From contig CM022377.1 of assembly GCA_011800155.1 (NCBI GenBank), positions 682,001 to 746,000 on the forward strand: a DNA stretch of 64,000 nucleotides, written 5' to 3'. Below the pieces are notes generated by a model. The model saw nothing but the letters and a program-made list of their open reading frames with translations, was not told where the DNA came from and made no database searches. The DNA is from Flammulina velutipes. Its lineage: Eukaryota; Basidiomycota; Agaricomycetes; Agaricales; Physalacriaceae. Below are positions 13,901 through 23,842 of this stretch, piece after piece. The position numbers were made by a program, and so were the translations under genes. Within the stretch, counting starts at the first letter, position 1, and each line of letters begins with the position of its first letter.

Positions 13901-16124
13901 CCAACAGTGGTGGAAGAAGGTAGCGGTAAGTTCGCCAGATCTTTTGTTAATTCATGAACTCATCTTCTTTATAGATATCGTAGAGTCATTCGAGGAGCGC
14001 CCTGCTCGAACGCCTTCCAGCCGATCTAGGCCACCACCTCGCAGTCGCACCGGCACCCAAAGAACAGCAGGCGGAAGGTCTGCAAGGGATCCCGAGACAC
14101 CACGCTCTGTTCCAGACCAGCCGTTACCAGACGACGAAACGGACAGAGAATTGACACCTCCGCCTGAACCGACTCCGTATCGCGGAGGACCCGAGGGACC
14201 TCAAACTGGAACTGCAGCGCGTGATCCCTACGCTCCTAGAGCAGACGATACAAGGACGGAAACTGGAGTGCGAGATCCCTACGCTACACCTATTCATGAT
14301 GGACGCGACCATGAGAGAGAAGCTAACCTGGCTGAGCTAGAGCACCGTCTACACGGACTGGCCGAACACATTGACGATGCAGAGAACACCAGAGAGGATG
14401 CGTTCAGGGAGGGTGAAGACGCTCGCCAACGGGCCTTCCGTGAAGCCGAAGAACGACGTGATGCGGAAGCTCAGGCAGCGAGAGAAGCTTTGTTACATAC
14501 CTTGGAAAGTCTCGAGGAGCGTGCACATGGCATCGGCGCAGAGGGCCCAGTCCCTAGCGTGATCATTCCTGAAGGAGGTCCCCCCGACGATGGAGGAAGT
14601 GATGGAGGCAGCGATCATGACTCGAGGCATTCAATCCGGTCAGATCGTACTGGTTTCCGACACGGGCGACCACAGTCCATTGCTTCCAGTCTCCATGATG
14701 CCGTCGCTCGTCAATCCGACGAAATCCGCCGTATAGTGGACTTGGAGAGGGAGGAACTCCAGCGTACTCGCGACGACGCACGTGAAGAAAACGACCGATT
14801 ACGTCAGGCTCTCCAGGAAGAAAACGCTAGGGCACACAGCATCAAAGACGAACGTATCGCCGAGCTAGAAGAGGAAGTGCGTCGAATGAGGGAAGAGATG
14901 GAGAGTGATCGTGCTCAGAAACTTGCTGATGACGCCGAACGACGAGAGCAAGACCTACGCGAAGCTGGCAATCGTCACGATGATCTCAGGAAGGATATGG
15001 CGGACATTCTCTCTTTGATCAACCAGCAACAGAACACTCTTGAAGAGAAGAAGACGCTTTCCGATGAACGTTGGAACGAGAAGCAAGAAAGGAGGCGCGA
15101 CAAGGAGAATGCCCGCCTTGAGCACAGTGTCTGGCTTCAAGATATACTTGAGAAGATGGCTCAGTGCAAGCAGGATATTGAGGCGCTCAAGATGGAAGGT
15201 GCTTCGAAAGCTGGTATGTTGCCCATATTTTTCGATCTAGCAACGGATTTAACGGTATCGACAGACCTGGAACGCATCATCGAGCAGTTACGCGAGCAGA
15301 ATGACGAGCAGCAGAGATTGCTACGGGAGTTATCTGATTGTAAGCTATCTTCGCCAAAGTCTCTGAGATCGAAGCTCATCAAATTGTGTAGCTTGGCGAG
15401 CTGACTGTGCTCAACACCATGATGATACGCTGAGGACAATCGAGTCCAACGCCGAGAAGCAAATTCCTTACAACATTCAAGGATATCTCGACGACTTCAG
15501 CAAAGCCTTGGCCACTGAAGTTCGAATCCTACTGGGCGAAGTCGGAAAGCTACGGGAAGAGAAGCGTGGGCTGCAACAGTAAGTGTGGTTTTGCAAAGGA
15601 AATGGTACGACTCGTCTAACACCTCATTCCAGCGAAATTGGTTTCCTGTTATGTACGAGGTCGAAGTATGGACCTGGAGGAGAGTTCGATGCGGACTGGA
15701 AACCCCCACATACGGGTCCATTGGGTCCTCAGGAACCGCCACCACCTCCACCAGCACCAGAGCTACCGCCTGAAGTCCCCCCAGCTCGACCTGCATGGCG
15801 TAACGTCCAGCCTCGCCGTTCCAAGAAGAAGAGGGAAAGTGTCGTTCCGGAGCATGGCGCTCCTCCTCCGCCTCAACAGATCATGGGCCCACCAGGCGTT
15901 GACCCGCGACACCAAGTCCGTTCGTGGCATACTTGGCAACGTAAGTCTTTCTTTACTACAAGTCAATGAGCCGTCGTCTCATCAGTCCTTCCACAGCCGA
16001 TCGCAACATCGCGCCCACTCCACCCTCCGTCGAGCCCACTCTCATCGTGCCCGACACACGGAGCCCGGGACTCTTTGGACCCCGCTCGCCAGGCTCTTCT
16101 GTCCGTGGATCTATGCGCCGATGA
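4985..16124 (+). CDS. Giant PH-domain, Ser/Thr-rich, SR-rich, coiled-coil protein (3,473 residues)
   Basis: Fifteen exons with matched phases: 4985-6451, 6508-6878, 6931-8075, 8127-9529, 9579-11171, 11222-11302, 11355-11486, 11532-11573, 11622-11799, 11853-13925, 13975-15213, 15265-15339, 15392-15578, 15633-15940, 15997-16124. Residues 1-485 are Ser/Thr/Gly-rich with Thr-Gly-Tyr repeats. Residues about 488-618 resemble a pleckstrin-homology domain (G-T-L-Y-Y-L-N-V start, W-I near the middle, R-Q-R-W-V-N-R-I-W-E-A-I final helix). Then come about 1,500 residues of acidic, Ser-rich disordered sequence, a Pro/Gln/Gly-rich part, an Arg-Ser dipeptide region (about 2280-2695), short Arg-Gly-Thr-Glu-Arg repeats, charged coiled coils (about 2939-3012 and 3067-3230), and a Pro-rich tail with basic PRRSKKKR. 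A membrane- or cortex-linked scaffold is an inference from the PH domain and coiled coils. The PH call rests on pattern only. Intron 6 uses an AAG acceptor. Confidence 0.82.
5905..6085 (+). repeat. Degenerate minisatellite coding Thr-Gly-Tyr repeats
   Basis: Repeats of a GGTACTGG / ACATACACC type unit, 6-18 bases long, encode Thr-Gly-Thr-Tyr-Thr-Gly runs in exon 1 of the giant gene. The reading frame is kept, which suggests selection on length by multiples of three. Confidence 0.8.
7690..7810 (+). repeat. 33-bp coding minisatellite (SYGSSPYTET repeats)
   Basis: Four imperfect 33-base units in exon 3 of the giant gene encode Ser-Tyr-Gly-Ser-Ser-Pro-Tyr-Thr-Glu-Thr type repeats. Confidence 0.85.
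13755..13870 (+). repeat. 30-bp coding minisatellite (RRGTEREG repeats)
   Basis: Four imperfect units of about 30 bases in exon 10 of the giant gene encode Ser-Arg-Arg-Gly-Thr-Glu-Arg-Glu-Gly type repeats just before the intron at 13926. Confidence 0.8.
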
Positions 16125-16385
16125 TGATTTCTACGATTTTACGACCTATTATCTCTATATACTTACACGCTCATTTACATGCATTGCTCGTCATTTATAT
16201 GCCTCCTCCCCTTGTTTGTATGCGGATATATACTGTATGCTTTGTACATCTTTACCCTCTATTTTAATTGTTATACCTTGTACTCAATGACCCAAACTCT
16301 TCAAGCTACTTTGAGTTTTTACAGGTGAGAACTCCTCGGCAATCCCCGCCTCACACTTGCCCTAAACTTCCATCTCAAAAATCCA

Positions 16386-16607
16386 ATGGAGACATCCCTC
16401 TCCGCGCCTCTACGCCTCGAACCCACCTCAGACACCGCCATATCCACACGCAATGCCCAAAAAACAATCAGCGCGTTTTTGGACGAATACCAGATGCGGA
16501 CTATCGCCCCGTCGACTGGGGGGAATTCGGCTGTGACTCATCAGTTGAGGAATTTGAGGGATGCGTTGGCGGAGGAGAGTCGGCGGAGGAAGGGGGGGTC
16601 TGTTTGA
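16386..16607 (+). CDS. Small conserved-looking hypothetical protein (73 residues)
   Basis: A single open frame of 73 codons. After a short N-terminus (METSLSAPLRLEP) it shows a predicted amphipathic helix (R-N-A-Q-K-T-I-S-A-F-L-D-E-Y) and a second charged helix (THQLRNLRDALAEESRRRK). Composition is protein-like rather than random, and it lies 262 bases downstream of the giant gene on the same strand with a CT-rich upstream stretch. I do not recognise the family; small helical subunits of larger complexes look like this, but no function can be assigned. Confidence 0.5.
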   Translation: METSLSAPLRLEPTSDTAISTRNAQKTISAFLDEYQMRTIAPSTGGNSAVTHQLRNLRDALAEESRRRKGGSV

Positions 16608-17247
16608 TGATGGTGGTGGGTGGGTGGGGATTGATTGAGGTTTGAGGCGGACGCCACATCGGGGCTGATATGAGAGTATAGAACGTGTCGCTCGTGGCTG
16701 TATCACACTTGCAGATGTTTTGTTGTACACTGCATGAATGATGAGACGAGGATGTGAATCGCCGAGCTGTTATGGATGTATCGTCTTCTTAATGGACTTG
16801 CACCCCCAGACGTCGGTGACTCCCTGTTCATAGATCTGGGGTTACGACGCGCTTGTCGACATGGACGATCCATCCTACGTGTTGGCTTATATGGAGAGAC
16901 GCCGTCTTGTACGCTGGGATTGCCATATAACTATTCCACTTGATATGAAACGTTACAGAGGAGTGACTCGAGTCTCAAACGCAGAATGGGACGAGAATGC
17001 GGGACACAATAACTCTAGACTGGAAAATCTGAAAGTAGTCTCTGGGAATTTCGCGCTCAACGCTACGATATTCGTACGACAGAGGCCTTCTGTTGGTCGT
17101 TGTCTCTCAGCGAAAATAGTCATACAAATTTATTTGCGGCAGAGTTTATAGAAAGAGCATCATCGCTACATAGATAGATACATATTGTAGTATATACAGG
17201 TCATAAGAGTAAACATAGAGCTGGGTTCAACGTCCAACGTCCAATAA
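16608..17247. other. Intergenic region before the bZIP gene
   Basis: No supported gene. A 96-codon frame (16861-17151 plus) has no recognisable motif, promoter or splice sites. The region holds the 3' ends of the converging plus-strand small gene and the minus-strand bZIP gene. Confidence 0.5.
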
Positions 17248-18300
17248 CTATACCGGAGGCAGCGGAGGCGGCGTCATACCATTATTCTTCATAACTGACA
17301 AATACACCTCCGTCTTTGTCTTGTACTCCTGAACCTTGCGCTTGAGCTCATCCACCTCGTCCTCCAGAGCCTTCTGATAGTCCATCTTGCGCTGACGGCT
17401 CTTGCGCGCCGCGAGGGTATTCTGGCGGCGTTTATGCGCGAGCTGCTCCGCTGGGGTAGGGTTGGGCGGGAGCTCCCCCAGCTCGTCTTCGTCGAGGGGA
17501 CGGGGGCGTTTGCGCGGATTCGCTTTGGGCGGTGCTGGCGCTGGCGCTGGAGGTGCTGCAAAGGAATGCAGAGCAGGGGAAACGGGTGAAAAGCTGTATA
17601 AACCCTCGAGGTTGACGGGGGACGGCTCGGGCTTCGCTGTGTGCTCAACTGGGACGCCAAAGAGCTCCATACCCTCATACTCGCCTGATATGAGCGGCTC
17701 GTCGGAGTCTTGGAGGAGGGGTGTGGTAAGGAACTCATCCATGGGGGAGGTGAAGGGCGAAGCATCGATAAAGTCAAAAAGCGGCGTATCGAGCGGCGTC
17801 GAAAAGTCGTCGCCGAGATCGCTGAAGAGGGGGGACGACTCGAGTGCCTGGTTGATCAGGTCGTCTTCGGTCATGAACAGCGGGGGCGGCGGCGCGGGGT
17901 ACTCGTCGACGGTATTAGAAGATGATTGTGATAGCATTTTGAGATAGTTATTACGGAGGGAGTCATAGTCTGGGAAAGCTGGTGTGGTAGGTGTAGCGGG
18001 TGTGGTCATACGGGGGGCAGTGCTGGGCGCGCGGGGGAGTACTTTGGGTATGCCATATAGGCTTGCAAGGTCGCCCTCGCTCATTGGTGTATATGCGTGA
18101 CTTGAGGGGAATAGGGAATGATGGTTGGTGCTTGGCGACGCGTATGACTGTCTCCGCGTCGACTCGCCCGCGGCGCGTATTATGGACATTGACTCAAGTC
18201 GGCCGCGACAGAATGGTGGTGGTGGTGGTGGTCGAAAAGGCTGACTCGACAACACATGCGGCGCCGTGATTCTAATCACGATCACGCGGCACTTCGGCAT
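17248..18300 (-). CDS. GCN4/CPC1-type bZIP transcription factor, full-length copy (U1)
   Basis: One exon, 350 residues from the ATG at 18300 (313 from a second in-frame ATG at 18189). The N-terminal two thirds are acidic and Pro/Ser-rich with hydrophobic-acidic patches typical of activation domains (FSDLGDDFSTPLD, ESSPLFSDL). A basic nuclear-localisation-like PRKRPRP precedes the bZIP. The basic region (about residues 291-305) reads RRQNTLAARKSRQRK, matching the Asn-x-x-Ala-Ala-x-x-Ser-Arg signature of GCN4/AP-1 factors. A short zipper follows with Leu at two heptads, then Tyr positions. It is the only copy in the window with the native C-terminus (ending PPPLPPV). The family activates amino-acid biosynthesis genes under starvation. 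Two short upstream frames precede it. CTK3 lies 40 bases upstream, leaving almost no promoter. Confidence 0.88.
   Translation of the reverse strand: MPKCRVIVIRITAPHVLSSQPFRPPPPPPFCRGRLESMSIIRAAGESTRRQSYASPSTNHHSLFPSSHAYTPMSEGDLASLYGIPKVLPRAPSTAPRMTTPATPTTPAFPDYDSLRNNYLKMLSQSSSNTVDEYPAPPPPLFMTEDDLINQALESSPLFSDLGDDFSTPLDTPLFDFIDASPFTSPMDEFLTTPLLQDSDEPLISGEYEGMELFGVPVEHTAKPEPSPVNLEGLYSFSPVSPALHSFAAPPAPAPAPPKANPRKRPRPLDEDELGELPPNPTPAEQLAHKRRQNTLAARKSRQRKMDYQKALEDEVDELKRKVQEYKTKTEVYLSVMKNNGMTPPPLPPV
18180..18257 (-). promoter_or_regulatory. Upstream ORF 2 of the bZIP gene (25 codons)
   Basis: The ATG at 18257 opens a 25-codon frame with six His codons, ending at a TAA that overlaps the downstream in-frame bZIP ATG at 18189. 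If ribosomes translate it they would pass over that ATG. Two upstream frames are known for cpc-1 and cpcA. A role here is inferred. Confidence 0.35.
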
Positions 18301-18317
18301 GACTCTCGCACAGCCAT
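18282..18317 (-). promoter_or_regulatory. Upstream ORF 1 of the bZIP gene (11 codons)
   Basis: The ATG at 18317 has a strong fungal context (A at -3, G at +4) and encodes MAVRESCRSAA before a TGA. It overlaps the first in-frame bZIP ATG at 18300. The frame is present in all four bZIP copies that retain this region. Confidence 0.4.
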
Positions 18318-18339
18318 TGTGGCGCAATAATACAACAAT

Positions 18340-19254
18340 TCATGAAAAACAAAGCGCATTCTCCTCCGCACACGCCTCCTCGTCGTCCTCGTTCCAATCA
18401 CTCGTCGCATCCCACTCATTCTCAAACTCCACATCCACGCTCAACTCAAACTCCCCATCGCCCTTTTCCGTAAACGGCATAAAAGTAAGCAACTGCTGCG
18501 ACGCAGGCAGGTTAAACGAAATCGGCTGCACCCACCGCCGCTCCCGCAGTCTCTTATGCCGCTCCCTATCCTCCTCTATCCTTTTGAACACCTCGCTTTT
18601 GGGTAGATGCGCGGGGCGTTTTCTGGACGAGTCTTTTTCTTTTTCTTTTTCCTTGTCGTCGCGTTTTCGCGTGCTGAGGACTGCGAGGATCTGGTCGAGG
18701 ATGGCTACGTCGATTGTGCGTTTGGTTTTCCAGCTTTCTAGGATCTGGGAGGGGGGTTAGGTGTGAGGGGGCAAGGGAGGAAGTGCTTGCCTGTCGTGTG
18801 CTCACGAGGTTGGGGAGCCCTTCTCGACCTGGCGGGACGACGTAGTCCACGATCTTCCAATGTCGCGGGTGACATAGTCCAGGTAGTGGTTTATCCCCGA
18901 CGAGCTCGGCCGCGTCGCGTTTGCGTGGGATTTGACGAGGAGAGACATTTCGCATAGTGAGTCCAGGAAATATAGGATGTTTATGCGGGAGTGGATGGTT
19001 CCCTTTTTAATCTCAATGACTGGCATGGATATGAGTGGTATGGTGCGTACCTTTTGACATTCCTCGACGATGCAATCCCACAAGTCTTCGCCGCAGGGCT
19101 TGTAGTACTTTACTGCGAATGCACTGCTTTCTGGATGGACTGTTGAGTGCTGGATGAGCGTTGGAAATTGTTCTCAGGCGTATTGAGAGTATACGTACGC
19201 GTTGAGGCGCCTCAGTAATGCCAGGAACTGCATTCGTACTTCGAAGGGATCCAT
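18340..19254 (-). pseudogene. CTK3: CTK3-like CTD kinase gamma subunit, U1 copy with two one-base frameshifts
   Basis: Same four-exon gene as the intact copy at 48886-49809. Compared with the other copies it lacks one C near 18857 (in the Asp-Ile-Gly-Lys-Ile-Val-Asp segment) and one C near 19122 (in Gln-Lys-Ala-Val-Ala). Each shifts the frame of a conserved exon. Both sit in or next to short homopolymers, so sequencing error is as likely as real decay. The ATG is at 19254, and E1 begins only about 15 bases upstream, replacing the native promoter. Confidence 0.75.
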
Positions 19255-19867
19255 GATGGATGGTGGCAGGAGGAGAAAAGCGGCAGGCAAAGCACGTTGC
19301 TTCTCTGTCAACTTTCCCACAAGAGAACGCGGGTTTTTTTTGAAGTATGTGCATTTATCGGACGTGGATTCCCATTGTAAAGGCGCGCAGTCACGTGATG
19401 TGACCGCGCGCCGTAGTTCACTACTCTACCTATCTACTGCTGCGCCACACTCGAACAGGCATTCTTGCTGTTCAACATGACGGATTTGCGCCACACTACT
19501 CCGAGCCACAGAGACCATCTCTCTCAGTACCGATGAAATCAACGGAAACGGGCAAGACTTACACAGCATATCAACATTTTGGCGTACCTCCCGAAAAGAC
19601 GCCAAATCCACGGTTGGACTGGTCCCGTGCGTCAACTGGTGCTAATTGACAGTGGATGCCTACACAAAGATAAGTTAGAGTTTGAATAAAAGAGTACAAG
19701 AAGCACATACCTAAATGACGACGATCAAATCGACGTGGCGGCTGCCAGATGGAACTGAGCTACAAATATCGTTAGCTCAAGCCAGAGAGATGATAGAGAG
19801 ATGCTTACTTGGTTACGCACATCCTACCGTCTGGCCCAACGTTGGCGGATATCAATCCCAGGACACG

Positions 19868-20472
19868 TCAGACTCCGACTCCAGACGGGATGGTCATCTC
19901 AGTGGACTCGGCATCAATGGACAGTGAATATCTAGAGTAAGGTACATTAGTAGCATTTAGAGAAAGAGTATAAATAGCACATACATGGATACAGACTCCA
20001 GAGTGAGAGGAGACGACGGGAGCTCCGACATTCGGTAACTAAGAGACATTTAGACTTGTTGGCAAGCAAGAGAAAGCCGCGGAACTCACATTGACGAGGT
20101 CTGTGGTCGAGTAATGATAGATTTGACCACAGTTGAGTCAAGGACAACAGCCATGGGCTTCTATTGAGCCAGCAACATTAGGATAGTTGAGACTACGAGG
20201 TGTTAAACATACCAACATGGCAGAAGGATACTGTGCACGTAGTTCACAAGCCAAATCAAGGTAGCGTTGGAGAGACAGTTGGTACGTCGCCTAATGGAAG
20301 AGAGAGAGTCAGTGAGAAAATAAACAGAAGGTCAGAGAGGTACATACCACGTCTACAGCCACATACAAGCCAGACGAAAGAGGGGAGATGGTGGTGGAAT
20401 GAGAGAGAGAGGCCGTAACGTCACACCAAGATATTGGATGTGCAGGGAAGACGGTGAACTCTACCGCCGTCT
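19868..20472 (-). CDS. Candidate five-exon gene in E1, unknown function (partial at 5' end)
   Basis: Exons, read on the minus strand: 20348-20472, 20213-20290, 20090-20160, 19987-20040, 19868-19931. All introns have GTATGT/GTGAGT donors and AG acceptors and are about 50-58 nt long. Phases match across all four joins and the frame is open throughout, ending in GVGV-stop, about 130 residues. Recognisable stretches are ATYQLSLQRYLDLACEL and KPMAVVLDSTVVKSI. No family was recognised and the start codon is not found; an acceptor at 20473 is assumed. Equivalent copies lie at 29434-30039 (E2) and 39925-40530 (E3). In E4 the third exon has lost 35 bases net and the frame is broken. Confidence 0.4.
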
Positions 20473-22425
20473 CTGTGCATCATTTCCTTCGAATTTCTCT
20501 ACTCCCACGGTAACGGTTACCATGTTACTTCTGTATTGCCACATATGTTCGCCGCTGACTCTGCTTCTTCCCACGCACTAATTCAACCGTTCGATTGTGC
20601 CACTCTCTCTTACGCACTTTAAGGTCTCATTCTATAATGCTTGTAAATGTGTGTGTTTCATCACTTAACCTGTATCTGCTATGATGTCTCTAACTTTTGT
20701 GCCAGGCTGTGTGGCGCTACCTCAAGATTTTGCACGGGATCAAGATGGCAGCTTAGCTGTCTTGGCGACAATTATGGTCCTCGCAGTATCAAATGAGTGG
20801 GCAGGGCACAAAGGAACCAGATACATATACCCGGGGGAATCGATGTAGAATAGAGACGGGCAATGGAAATGCTCGCCGCAAGGCTTGGGATTTAGGAAAT
20901 TGGTGCGTAATTGTGCATTCGTTTTCGGCCCATTCTGACGTTCAAATGTATCTGTCAGACGGCTATACGCAAAGCTGTTTGTCATTGCCGCCACACTTTG
21001 CACTCTTTGAATATGCCCGCCGGCGCTCGTAGCTCCTCGGAGAGTCTATGTGCCCAATGTGTACCGATCTCCGCCTGTAATCCCGTCGAAGTGCTCAATG
21101 CAAACCCGCGGGAAAGCTCGCCGCAAAGCCTAGAGGCTGGGAAATTGGTGCGTTATTTTCCCTTCATATCGCCCTTCGTTGACGTTCAAATACTCTCCAT
21201 AGCAACTCACATCAATTGACTACTAGGCCTATTATGCCGCGTTCATTCACGACTGGACGTCTCAACCGCGGGAAGGAAGGAAATGCATGCCGCTCCACTG
21301 CACAAGTTCATCCCGCTGCTGCCGCCAGTGTTGGACATAATTCATCCTTTCTCATTTCCATTGAGCTCCCATATGTTCCCGTCCTCAAGCACAATTGGTA
21401 CTGTGTCCCCCGATCTCGGTACGTTCTTATTTCCAGGTTCCCGCCACACACCATCTAATTGATTTGTTCCTTTTCAGGGTCTCTCCCATCCATCTTGGAC
21501 ATCAAGACTTCCCGCCGTATCGACTTTTAGCCAAGTCGGCGCTGCGAATACATGGGGGAATGATGTCCTTACAGTATTGTGGTAAATAGAACTTGTAGTA
21601 TTGAATGTACACGTCGCCTATGGCGACGCTAGAGTAGTACTGAAATGGAAAAGGCTTTAATACCTCCATAAAATCGTTTAAACGAGCGCAGAACAGGCAA
21701 AACTATGTCGAAATAGTGTGGCGCTGACTACGGGAATTCAATGATGAAGAGCGCGGGAGGGCGAGATTCCACTCGTTTGACAGTGCTTTCACACATACTA
21801 TCCTATACCTATCAAATTCAGCAGCCAGAACCAACTTTATATGGCAACGTTGAAGAAAACATAGAATCTTGAAAAGACGGTCCAACCTTACATTGCAAAT
21901 ATGGATCTCCCTAACGCCACGCTAGTTCGGGGCATTTCGGGGGAGGGATTTCGTTGGTTCAAGTTGGAATAGTCACATTGATGGTAGTAGTACGCATTCC
22001 GATGGTCGCAATGACGATCCGTAGTGTTGGGAGTGTGTGTTGCACTTCCCGTGTTTAAATATATGACGGGAAAGTGTGATATTTGATGGTCTCAGATTGC
22101 CATAAAAAGTGCCGGATATTGTAGCGCATTATTACAAACTTACTATTCGCTCCAAGGGCAATAGTTAAAGAACGACTGACAATGTGAAGCATTGCCCAAC
22201 ATTGTATCGTAGTTGAACTTGTCAAACGGCACACATAACATTCGGCTATGACTCTAATTCAAACAGATAATTCTATATGTAGAATGGTACACCTATATCC
22301 GCTAATGACCGAGAGCGCCAGTCGTGACGGAAGAAGAGAAACTGTCCAAGTCGCGTTTGACGAGGACTGGACCCTGACTGCGATGCTTAATCTTGTCGAT
22401 CATGTCCCTGTGACGCACAATCTAA

Positions 22426-22911
22426 TCAACGCACTGTCTGACGCGCGTCAGACGCGTCTCTATCCATCTCTTCGACTGTCCTGTCTTCATTCTTTGCTTC
22501 GTTCTTCATATGATAGACATTGGATATCTTGAAATGTACGTCAAAGACAATTCGCTGGGCTGTTTCAACTGAATTCATATTTAGGTGTTCTGGCTCGACT
22601 TCAATCCTGTGAACGCCATTGCAATTGCAATTGCAAGGTCCCCGTGTACACGTGGATGTGATACTCATCATGTGTACCTCAGGGTAGGACCTCCTGAACG
22701 ATTGAGCGGTCGTATTCCGCTCGTTCTTGCGAAATTGCGCATATTGCACTTTGCCTGGAATCTGTTCGTTGTTCGTTGGGACGGCGGACAGCAGGGTCTG
22801 ATGGAAACAATCAATGATATTACGTGATTGTCTAATAAGTTGCGAGCGACAGACCGAAGAATTACGGAGAGGATGAGGAGGAGAGGTGGTGTTGGTGAGT
22901 GAGTTGGACAT
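22426..22911 (-). CDS. Unknown 161-codon open frame in E1
   Basis: The longest single-exon frame in E: from ATG at 22911 (MSNSLTNTTSPPHPL) to a stop at 22426. It has a Cys-Asn repeat (PCNCNCNGVHR) and a charged C-terminus (KNEAKNEDRTVEEMD). Equivalent frames are at 31993-32478 (E2) and 42484-42969 (E3). In E4 the central and C-terminal part stays open with few changes, and the Cys-Asn repeat differs by exactly six bases, but upstream it is frameshifted. A 95-codon plus-strand frame overlaps in antisense (22248-22532), so coding status is unsure. No family recognised. Confidence 0.3.
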   Translation of the reverse strand: MSNSLTNTTSPPHPLRNSSVCRSQLIRQSRNIIDCFHQTLLSAVPTNNEQIPGKVQYAQFRKNERNTTAQSFRRSYPEVHMMSITSTCTRGPCNCNCNGVHRIEVEPEHLNMNSVETAQRIVFDVHFKISNVYHMKNEAKNEDRTVEEMDRDASDARQTVR

Positions 22912-23048
22912 TGATACGTTGAGATTGGACTTGCTTAACTCAAATAAAGCATTGCTTACACTAGTACTAGCAACATTCAATGTTATACGGACGCCATGCT
23001 TGCGCTAAACGCAGTTAACGATACTAGCCCCGTAACCTGCATCGGACG

Positions 23049-23281
23049 AGTTTCCGCCAAAGTGGTGCCACGGTCTTCGGGCTTGGCGGAAACTTCAATC
23101 AATCATTCTTCCGTTTACTGTAAGCGGCCAACAAGGCCGCGTCCGTGCGCAGGAGGATGCGGTATAAAGATGGTGGAAACTGGAGCAGGAGCCTGTCATC
23201 AGCTCATTCGAGCCTTTCCTCCCTCTTCCTCCCTTTCCTTCCCTTTCCTTCCATTCCCTCTCACTGTTCTCACATTCTTCT
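23049..23281 (+). promoter_or_regulatory. TATA-containing promoter with inverted repeats in E1
   Basis: In order: an 11-base inverted repeat (GTTTCCGCCAA ... TTGGCGGAAAC, 23049-23093), a short hairpin (GCGGCC/GGCCGC, about 23127-23143), a TATA box (GGTATAAAG, about 23160), and a 70-base pyrimidine-rich leader (23210-23281). It lies between the minus-strand frame at 22911 and plus-strand splice-rich sequence, so it may be bidirectional. The region is nearly unchanged in E4. Confidence 0.5.
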
Positions 23282-23336
23282 AGTCTCTCGCTCCCCAACG
23301 TTCTGTGGCGACGCGACAAACGCGTGCTGTCACGAT

Positions 23337-23787
23337 ATGTCGTGAGTCCCGTGACATCCATCTTTCCTTCTTACAATACCATCACAAGCTTCGCCGTCGT
23401 CGTCAAGGCTTGCCACAACGCTTAGCTCGTGTACCGTCCTTTGTAGTGGTATAACAGTACGTTTGACCACTGATTTTGATACTTTCTTGCTTATTGCAGG
23501 TTTATCCTACGTTTCTAGGTTTCTCGTGTATCCGATATCGACTCGTCGGACGACTCAACGAACTGACAAGGAGTCCATACCCCTCTTCTTACGGTTTGTT
23601 TTGTTCCTCTTTCCCAGTCTTCTTATGCTTAGTCTTTTTGTCAGGAGCGCCAACCTATAGCAGACCAGCAACTTCACCAGTCACGATACGACCAATACAA
23701 AACCTCATCTTCAAGGCATGGCAACCACAATATCCATCGACTTGTCCTTTTCCTAATCCCATTCCGATACTGTGCCGCGCGACGTGA
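23337..23787 (+). CDS. Candidate four-exon short gene downstream of the E1 promoter
   Basis: The first ATG after the promoter leader opens ATGTC followed directly by a GTGAGT donor. Exons 23337-23341, 23426-23456, 23500-23593 and 23645-23787 join in phase to 90 residues (MSSCTVLCSGIT, then VYPTFLGFSCIRYRLVG, then APTYSRPATSP). It ends at a TGA inside the first palindrome. E4 has an earlier stop. No family recognised; this is one of several possible splice paths. Further downstream, 24434-24511 plus 24564-24737 also join in phase to an 83-residue frame (MLPLPVFDDGYILTPL...) that is broken in E4. Confidence 0.22.
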
Positions 23788-23842
23788 CCAACACCTGGCT
23801 TGCGCCAGGCTATTCGGCCTTGCCGAATTGGCCACTTTGCGC
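23777..23842. other. Three-way-junction palindrome 1 in E1
   Basis: Two inner hairpins, CCTGGC-TTGC-GCCAGG and TTCGGC-CTT-GCCGAA, are enclosed by an outer stem (GTGACCAA with TTGGCCAC, one A-C mismatch) and then a GCGC/GCGC pair. Copies are at 33345-33410 (E2), 43836-43901 (E3) and 57615-57680 (E4; the first loop is TTGT). Confidence 0.7.

Noticed and set aside
16861..17151. 96-codon frame between the small gene and bZIP
   Set aside because: No recognisable motif, splice sites or promoter; likely chance.
17402..17947. Ser/Gly-rich plus-strand frame of 181 codons (repeated at 36568 and 47059)
   Set aside because: Exact antisense of the bZIP coding exon; its length follows from codon bias of the real gene.
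22248..22532. 94-codon plus-strand frame in E, open in E4 as well
   Set aside because: It overlaps the minus-strand 161-codon frame in antisense, and its conservation could come from that frame or from general E similarity; not listed as a gene.
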